Shown in pieces: positions 12,380-16,220 of a stretch of 16,220 bases of DNA (within the stretch, counting starts at the first letter, position 1; the number at the start of each line of letters is the position of its first letter). Both the position numbers and the translations under genes were made by a program. The notes under the pieces are model-generated. The model was not told where the DNA came from and made no database searches. It was given only the letters and a program-made list of their open reading frames with translations. Origin of the DNA: Candidatus Sericytochromatia bacterium (GTDB lineage: Bacteria; Cyanobacteriota; Sericytochromatia; JACMPN01); assembly GCA_014377495.1 (NCBI GenBank), contig JACMPN010000505.1, positions 1-16,220 of the forward strand, given 5' to 3'.

Positions 12380-12838
12380 TTAGAGGCCGGGACAGGCATG
12401 CCCTTCTTCGAGACAGATCAGCTGGGCGAAGTTGGTGACCTTGGCAACATCCAACTCCGGCCGGGCGGCGGCCAACTCGGCTTTGCTGCCTTCGAGGTAA
12501 CCCAGGTATTCGGGGTCGGTGATCGGGGTCAACATCCGTTGGCCGTAAGTGGCGATCGCTTCGCCGTTCGCCACGTGATTGGCCGTGAACCAGGTGACGA
12601 TCTCGTCATCGCTGGCGCCGCCGTCGACCTTGGCCTTGAAGGCTGCAGCATCGACGCCGTAGGCGCCGAGGAAAGTCTGGTCACCGCCGCAGGGAAACGG
12701 CTTGTACTCGCCGAGCTTGCCGGCGTTGAGGGCACGGGTCTTGTCGATCATGCGGGCCAACCAGGGGAAGCCGCCGAGGGGGATCAGCGGGCTGCGCGGA
12801 TAGTCCTTCGTGAGATCCAAAGCCGTAATGGTGCTCAT
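12380..12838 (-). CDS. DUF5069 family protein
   Basis: Protein of 152 residues, soluble, no signal peptide. It begins MSTITALDLTKDYPRSPLIP and carries the family landmarks 'LGGFPWLARMIDKTRALNAG', 'KLGEYKPFPCGGDQTFLGAY', 'GVDAAAFKAKV' and 'ASDDEIVTWF'. Function is not established for this family to my knowledge. The second ATG (12838) was chosen because AAGGAG lies 6 bases before it; an upstream in-frame ATG at 12859 has no such site. It is a single-gene unit: convergent with the lipoprotein through the shared terminator at 12306-12339, and divergent from tolC across 318 bases. The C-terminal 'ICLEEGHACPGL' has two of its three cysteines, but no metal motif is evident. Confidence 0.85.
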   Translation of the reverse strand: MSTITALDLTKDYPRSPLIPLGGFPWLARMIDKTRALNAGKLGEYKPFPCGGDQTFLGAYGVDAAAFKAKVDGGASDDEIVTWFTANHVANGEAIATYGQRMLTPITDPEYLGYLEGSKAELAAARPELDVAKVTNFAQLICLEEGHACPGL

Positions 12839-13030
12839 GTGGCACTCCTTCAAATTCAAAGTCGATCACGCTCCCGGGGACCAGGAACCGCCGCCACCCA
12901 CCATGCCATGGATGGCGCCTGACTGGGGACCCGGCCCAGCAAATCCTGGCATGACGGTGGCTGCCGATGAACGCCCGACCTTGCTTCCAGCTGACCCGGA
13001 CTCCGACGGACCACCGGGTGATCTGGCGAC

Positions 13031-13043
13031 AAACGCCACGTTT
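13031..13043. promoter_or_regulatory. Inverted repeat upstream of tolC, possible operator
   Basis: AAACG-CCA-CGTTT, a 5-bp perfect inverted repeat, embedded in two imperfect direct copies of CGACAAAC...CACGTTT. A tandem arrangement one to two helical turns apart fits a repressor site, but no regulator gene is in the window. Confidence 0.3.
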
Positions 13044-13082
13044 CTCCGACAAACATCGGCTACACGTTTGCGGTAGGGTGTC

Positions 13083-13122
13083 GGCAGGCGGGTGCCGGAC
13101 CGAGTTGTGCCCGCCTGCCTTT
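13083..13122 (+). terminator. Hairpin in the tolC leader, possible attenuator
   Basis: GGCAGGCGGG, a 17-base loop, CCCGCCTGCC, then TTT: a 10-bp perfect stem ending 37 bases before the tolC ATG. No plus-strand gene ends upstream, so as a terminator it would act on the tolC transcript itself or on stray transcription. Confidence 0.45.
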
Positions 13123-13156
13123 CACCCGGCGGTTCATCCCCATTCATGAGGACGCC

Positions 13157-14434
13157 ATGCGCCATCACCGTAGTCCTTTGGTGTCCCTCCTGGTTGTCGC
13201 GGCCATCGTCGGCATGCCAACGGTGGCTCATGCCACCCCCATGTCCCTCGACGATCTCGTCAAAGCTGCCCTGCGTGACCATCCCACCTTGACCTCAGCC
13301 CGCGAAGCGGCGGTGGCCCTGCGGCATCGGGCCAGTGCGGCAGGCTCGCCCTACTGGCCGCAGGTCGCCTTGAACACGGGGACGTCGGCCACCACCCAGG
13401 TCTCCCAGGCCCAGAACACGGCGGCACCCTTCAACCTGAGCACGGTCGGGGCCACGGTCAGGCAGCAGCTGTGGGACTTCGGCAAGACGACTGACGAGGT
13501 GACCGCCGCCGAAGAAGCCGCCCAGGCCAGTCAGATGACCTCCGAGTCCCGGCGAGTGGACATCGCCTTCGGGGTGCGCAAGGCCTACCTGGAGTGGTTA
13601 CGGGCCTGCGGCCTGCAGACCCAGGTCGAGTCCCGGCAAAAGGCCGCCACGGCCCTGTATCGCCAGGCGGATGCCTTCTGGAAAGCCGGTCGGCGGGCCA
13701 AGCTCGACGTCACCCGTGCCGATGCCAGCCTGCAGCAGGCCAACGCGGACGTCATCGGGGCCCGCAACACGGCCCAGGTGGCCCTCCTGACCCTGGGTGC
13801 CGCTATCGGCCGGTCGGGCAGTGTCGAGGCGGAAACCGCCTTTCCCCAAGTCCCCGCCCTGGCGGAGGCGCCGATGTCCGAATTAACGAAACTGGCTGAC
13901 CACCACCCGTTGATCCGGCAGAGTGCCGCCCGCCTGCATCAGTCCGAGGCCAATCACCGGCGGGCCGACAAGGGCAACTGGCCGGACATCACGGCCGACG
14001 TCAGTTACGGCGTCCGGGCCCGGGACCTCGTCCCCAGTCAGAATTGGAGCGCCGGCGTGACGATGAATGTGCCTGTGTTCAACGGCTTTGCCGACTGGCG
14101 GGACCGTGACGCCACCGCCGCCCAGGAACGGGCCAGCAGAGCCGACACGCAGAGCCAGCGCCTGACCGTGATGCTCGGCATCGAACAGGCCCGTCTGACC
14201 GGTCTCGGCGCCCGTGAGCGTTTGGCGGCCCTGGGTGCGGCCGTGCGCAGTGCCGAAGCGAATATGGCCCTGGCGGAAGGCCGCTACAAGGCCGGTGTCG
14301 GCTCCGTCATCGAAGTCAGCGACGCCCAGTCGCTGCTGAGCACGACCCAGGCCGACCGGGTGCGGGGCGAGGCGGACTATCATCTGGCAGTCGCCGACCT
14401 GCTGCGGGCGCTCGGCACGACGGGGGTGGAGTGA
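13157..14434 (+). CDS. TolC-family outer membrane efflux protein
   Basis: Protein of 425 residues, normal for the family. Signal peptide with likely cleavage after Ala26 (VAHA-TP). The mature protein opens with 'MSLDDLVKAALRDHPTLTSA', the standard TolC/OEP start, and shows the internal duplication: first half about 28-215, second about 235-420, each with a strand segment (YWPQVALNTG; NWPDITADVSYGV) and long Ala/Gln/Arg-rich helices. 'VGATVRQQLWDFGKTTDEV' and 'SAGVTMNVPVFNGFADWRDR' are the paired motifs (LFDGG and VFNGG types) at the strand-helix turns. It would form the outer-membrane channel of an efflux pump or type I secretion system. The adaptor and inner-membrane pump genes are not adjacent. 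The ATG follows GAGGA with a 5-base spacer. Confidence 0.92.
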   Translation: MRHHRSPLVSLLVVAAIVGMPTVAHATPMSLDDLVKAALRDHPTLTSAREAAVALRHRASAAGSPYWPQVALNTGTSATTQVSQAQNTAAPFNLSTVGATVRQQLWDFGKTTDEVTAAEEAAQASQMTSESRRVDIAFGVRKAYLEWLRACGLQTQVESRQKAATALYRQADAFWKAGRRAKLDVTRADASLQQANADVIGARNTAQVALLTLGAAIGRSGSVEAETAFPQVPALAEAPMSELTKLADHHPLIRQSAARLHQSEANHRRADKGNWPDITADVSYGVRARDLVPSQNWSAGVTMNVPVFNGFADWRDRDATAAQERASRADTQSQRLTVMLGIEQARLTGLGARERLAALGAAVRSAEANMALAEGRYKAGVGSVIEVSDAQSLLSTTQADRVRGEADYHLAVADLLRALGTTGVE

Positions 14435-14437
14435 GGC

Positions 14438-14457
14438 GCGGTCGGACGGACCGCCTT
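14438..14457 (+). terminator. Weak hairpin after tolC
   Basis: GCGGTC-GGACG-GACCGC, 6-bp perfect stem (14438-14454) followed by CTTT, directly after the tolC stop (14432-14434). Short, with a minimal U-run. Confidence 0.4.
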
Positions 14458-14640
14458 TGGCCGGGGCGGCCCGATGCCGCGGTACTGACGTCCCGGCTGA
14501 CCCCGGCCGGTGCCAGCCTCAGCAGCCTGCAGGCGACACGGCTAGCGTCACCTCGAGCCCTGAAGGCCTTGTCCGAAAAACCGGGCGCGACGATTTACCC
14601 GCCCAGGTCATGGCCCGATCGGCCGAGCCGTCACTCCGCT

Positions 14641-14668
14641 TTGGTTCTGGCCCGCCATTTGCCAGAAT
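14641..14668 (+). promoter_or_regulatory. Promoter of the second lipoprotein gene
   Basis: TTGGTT (14641-14646), 16-base spacer, CAGAAT (14663-14668), with TG at 14660-14661 (extended -10). Predicted start near 14675 gives a leader of about 32 bases. The remaining 14458-14640 holds nothing I can support. Confidence 0.4.
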
Positions 14669-14706
14669 GCTCCGGATACGCCCATCGGCCTTGGAGGGTG
14701 ACTGCC

Positions 14707-15417
14707 ATGAAACGTTGGCTCCTGGCGGTTACACTGGCGGGCATCCTGACGGGATGTGGCGTCAGGGACGGGTTCGTCACGCAGCAAATCCCCCAGCGCT
14801 TTGGCAATCCGGGCTTTGGCCTCGCCCCCGGGCGGATCGGGCTGGGGATGACCAGAGGTCCCGGCTGGGTGGGTCAGCCTTTTCCGTTCGTCCAGCCATA
14901 TGGTCTGGGTCGGCCGCTTGATTGGGGAGGCTGGCGCCCCCAACCGCCGGTCACCACCCGATACCAGTCCGGCGGCGGAACCTCCCAGGTCGGGGTGGGG
15001 CAGCAGCCACAGGTCGGCACAACCCAATCCCGGCAGGTGCAGCAGTTGACGGTGGCGGCTCCCAAGATTCAGCCGTTGCTGAACCTCGTCCCCAAGGGTC
15101 CACCCCAGATCGGGGCGCCCACTGGCGGGATTTCCCCGTCCGGCGTGCCGCACTTCACGCAGGGGATCCTGCGCCTGATGCCGGGCAGCACGGTCTCGCT
15201 GGTGTTGCGGGATGGCACGGAACTGAAGGGGTTTGCCCAGACGGGACAAAACCAGACCCGCTTCTCGCTGAACCTGACCGGCGGTGCCAGCATTACCGGA
15301 GTGCTGCAAACCCAGGTCGGTGAACCCTTCACCGTGGCCTATATCGTCACTGACAAGGGGGGCCGTGTGTTCACGGTGCGTCAGGAATACAGCCACGATC
15401 CGACCGCCGGCATGTGA
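14707..15417 (+). CDS. Lipoprotein with Gly/Gln/Pro-rich spacer and C-terminal beta domain
   Basis: Protein of 236 residues starting MKRWLLAVTLAGILTGCG: signal peptide with lipobox LTGC and lipidated Cys17 followed by Gly. The frame stays open back to a GTG overlapping the tolC stop, but that extension lacks protein character; the ATG at 14707 has GGAGG 9 bases before it. Residues 25-145 are low-complexity (Gly, Pro, Gln, Trp: GLGRPLDWGGWRPQPP, QVGVGQQPQVGTTQSRQVQQ). Residues about 148-228 read as a small all-beta domain (LRLMPGSTVSLVLRDGTELK, 'TRFSLNLTGGASITGVLQ', 'FTVAYIVTDKGGRVFTV'), perhaps an SH3- or Sm-like barrel. I recognise no family. A canonical terminator follows, so it is probably monocistronic. 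Confidence 0.8.
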   Translation: MKRWLLAVTLAGILTGCGVRDGFVTQQIPQRFGNPGFGLAPGRIGLGMTRGPGWVGQPFPFVQPYGLGRPLDWGGWRPQPPVTTRYQSGGGTSQVGVGQQPQVGTTQSRQVQQLTVAAPKIQPLLNLVPKGPPQIGAPTGGISPSGVPHFTQGILRLMPGSTVSLVLRDGTELKGFAQTGQNQTRFSLNLTGGASITGVLQTQVGEPFTVAYIVTDKGGRVFTVRQEYSHDPTAGM

Positions 15418-15452
15418 GTTGGCCCCGGAGACAGGCGTCGTCCGGAATCGGA

Positions 15453-15486
15453 GGGGGGCGGAGCCACTCGGCTCCGCCCCCCTTTT
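15453..15486 (+). terminator. Canonical intrinsic terminator
   Basis: GGGGGGCGGAGCC, loop ACTC, GGCTCCGCCCCCC then TTTT: a 13-bp perfect GC-rich stem with a U-run, 35 bases after the upstream lipoprotein stop. The best intrinsic terminator in the window. Confidence 0.92.
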
Positions 15487-15519
15487 GGCCTTTGTGGCAC
15501 CTCCCGACCCCGGCTGCAC

Positions 15520-15538
15520 GCCAATGGCCGCCATCGGC
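15520..15538 (-). terminator. Possible hairpin after the repeat lipoprotein
   Basis: Read on the minus strand, GCCGATGG-CGG-CCATTGGC forms an 8-bp stem with one G-T pair, 12 bases after the stop of the minus-strand gene. There is no U-run, so its role is uncertain. Confidence 0.3.
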
Positions 15539-15550
15539 TCGGATGACCGG

Positions 15551-16096
15551 CTAGTAACCGAAGCTGCTGTATCCGGACATCGGATAGCCGTAGGTACCGC
15601 CGGTGAACTGCCCTTGTTGGCTCGTTTGCACAATGTGGTTGATGCCGTAGCCAGCGAGGCTGTCGTAACCATAGCCATAGCTCGGGTAGCCGTAGCTGTA
15701 TCCACTGCCGGTGAACTGGCCCTGATTGGTCGGACCGCCCCAACTGTAGTTGTAGCCGCCTGGACCACTGCTGTATTGGCCGATGACCTGCCCCTGCTGG
15801 TTGGTTTGGACACCCTGGTTGATCGGGCCGCCCCAGCTGTAGCTGTAACCACCGGGTCCACTGCTGGAGTAGCCGCTGGAGTAGCCGCTGACCTGTCCCC
15901 CCAGGCCGGTCTGGGAGCTTTGAGAGCTTTGATAAATCTGCTTGGCCCCAAATCCGGCATCAGCAGTGGCGCGTGGCCGCGCCGTCGTCGAAGGCGCCGC
16001 CTGGGCGGGTGTGCCAGGGACAGGACCACACGCCGCCAGACTGGTTAAGACACTGGAAGCCAGCCCAAGTTGGGCCAGTCCGAAAATCCGACTCAT
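15551..16096 (-). CDS. Tyr/Gly/Ser/Gln-rich repeat lipoprotein
   Basis: Protein of 181 residues. Signal peptide MSRIFGLAQLGLASSVLTSL with lipobox LAAC, lipidated Cys23 followed by Gly. After a Pro/Ala/Thr linker the mature protein (about 50-181) is almost entirely Gly, Ser, Tyr and Gln. It has an 18-residue repeat, SSGPGGYSYSWGGPINQG (78-95) and SSGPGGYNYSWGGPTNQG (109-126), and a shorter repeat VQTNQQGQVIG (96-106) and VQTSQQGQFTG (156-166). The end is a run of GY units (YSYGYPSYGYGYD; SGYSSFGY). Such composition suggests a disordered, self-associating or adhesive surface protein, which is inference. The ATG follows GGGGGTGGGGGA, which serves as the ribosome binding site. It is transcribed towards the second lipoprotein. 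Confidence 0.83.
   Translation of the reverse strand: MSRIFGLAQLGLASSVLTSLAACGPVPGTPAQAAPSTTARPRATADAGFGAKQIYQSSQSSQTGLGGQVSGYSSGYSSSGPGGYSYSWGGPINQGVQTNQQGQVIGQYSSGPGGYNYSWGGPTNQGQFTGSGYSYGYPSYGYGYDSLAGYGINHIVQTSQQGQFTGGTYGYPMSGYSSFGY
15719..15865 (-). repeat. 54-bp direct repeats inside the repeat lipoprotein gene
   Basis: Two 54-base copies (15812-15865 and 15719-15772) encode the 18-residue SSGPGG-WGG-NQG units, offset by 93 bases. Mismatches are mostly synonymous apart from Ser/Asn and Ile/Thr changes. Confidence 0.75.
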
Positions 16097-16220
16097 TCCC
16101 CCACCCCCTATCTATGTGGCTCAGTTGTGCGAGGTAGACTATGCGGCCCTGTCGTGGCCAGGGTCGGACGGATTGACCATCGCGGCTCCTCAGACGTGGC
16201 ATGCGTTTGACCTGTGCCGG
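16097..16220 (-). promoter_or_regulatory. Upstream region of the repeat lipoprotein, possible promoter
   Basis: On the minus strand CATAGT (16143-16138), the same -10 hexamer as at 3065-3070, lies 41 bases before the ATG. The -35 at 17-18 bases is poor. No gene is evident between here and the window edge. Confidence 0.25.

Larger units (their letters stand above)
12839..13156. other. Divergent intergenic region between DUF5069 and TolC genes
   Basis: No gene with adequate support. A 41-codon plus-strand ORF (12951-13076) has no ribosome binding site and loses codon bias. The tolC-proximal half is rich in structure: the inverted repeat AAACG-CCA-CGTTT, CGACAAAC repeated 20 bases apart (13027 and 13047), CACGTTT repeated at 13037 and 13063, and the hairpin at 13083-13119. 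A TAGGGT at 13074-13079 could be a -10 but lacks a clear -35. Confidence 0.45.

Noticed and set aside
12951..13076. 41-codon plus-strand ORF upstream of tolC
   Set aside because: No ribosome binding site and codon bias fades along its length.
14431..14706. N-terminal extension of the second lipoprotein to a GTG overlapping the tolC stop
   Set aside because: It would bury a perfect signal peptide and lipobox 92 residues inside the protein; a good ribosome binding site and promoter precede 14707.
14608..16029. 473-residue minus-strand open frame
   Set aside because: Overlaps the second lipoprotein antisense and the repeat lipoprotein in another frame; no ribosome binding site and no domain pattern.
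1..16220. Mobile element, phage, CRISPR or defence island
   Set aside because: No transposase, integrase, terminal repeats, CRISPR repeats or known defence domains were seen on either strand.

Overview
This is a GC-rich, gene-dense window from a diderm (outer-membrane) bacterium. The evidence for an outer membrane is a TolC-type channel, three lipoproteins with clear lipoboxes, and one exported lipase. Codon third positions are strongly G/C throughout. Housekeeping-type promoters (TTGnnn-N17-TAnnnT, some with an extended TGn) and perfect hairpin terminators are visible. I could not assign a phylum from the sequence. A deep-branching or little-cultured high-GC lineage is a guess only. No tRNA, rRNA, CRISPR array, insertion sequence or integrase was seen.

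Region 1 (1-4840) is metabolic. It holds the start of an AidB-like acyl-CoA dehydrogenase (minus, cut by the window edge), a divergent DUF2332 protein, and a convergent cytoplasmic beta-propeller protein preceded by a 42-codon ORF with a strong ribosome binding site. A 68-residue hypothetical protein sits behind a good promoter. A two-gene 3-oxoacid CoA-transferase operon follows and ends in a 12-bp perfect hairpin.

Region 2 (4840-9350) is signalling. A well-formed promoter drives three overlapping genes: a small soluble histidine kinase with no sensor domain and no recognisable G1 box, a protein with two GAF-like segments and a GGDEF diguanylate cyclase domain that lacks the inhibitory I-site, and a single-domain response regulator. 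An exported lipase follows, and convergent to it is an HPt phosphotransfer protein. Kinase, receiver, HPt and cyclase together look like a soluble phosphorelay linked to cyclic-di-GMP. That linkage is inferred from gene context.

Region 3 (9350-11550) holds an ECF-like sigma factor translationally coupled to an RskA-type zinc anti-sigma factor. After it comes the decayed remnant of a CheB/CheR hybrid chemotaxis gene with a large in-frame internal deletion, then an unusual G+T-rich, C-poor intergenic stretch.

Region 4 (11550-16220) is envelope-related. It holds a proline-rich lipoprotein with a fibronectin-like domain, a DUF5069 protein, an orphan TolC-family channel with a structured leader, a second lipoprotein with a C-terminal beta domain, and a Tyr/Gly/Ser/Gln-rich repeat lipoprotein. 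Strong hairpin terminators separate several of these units.
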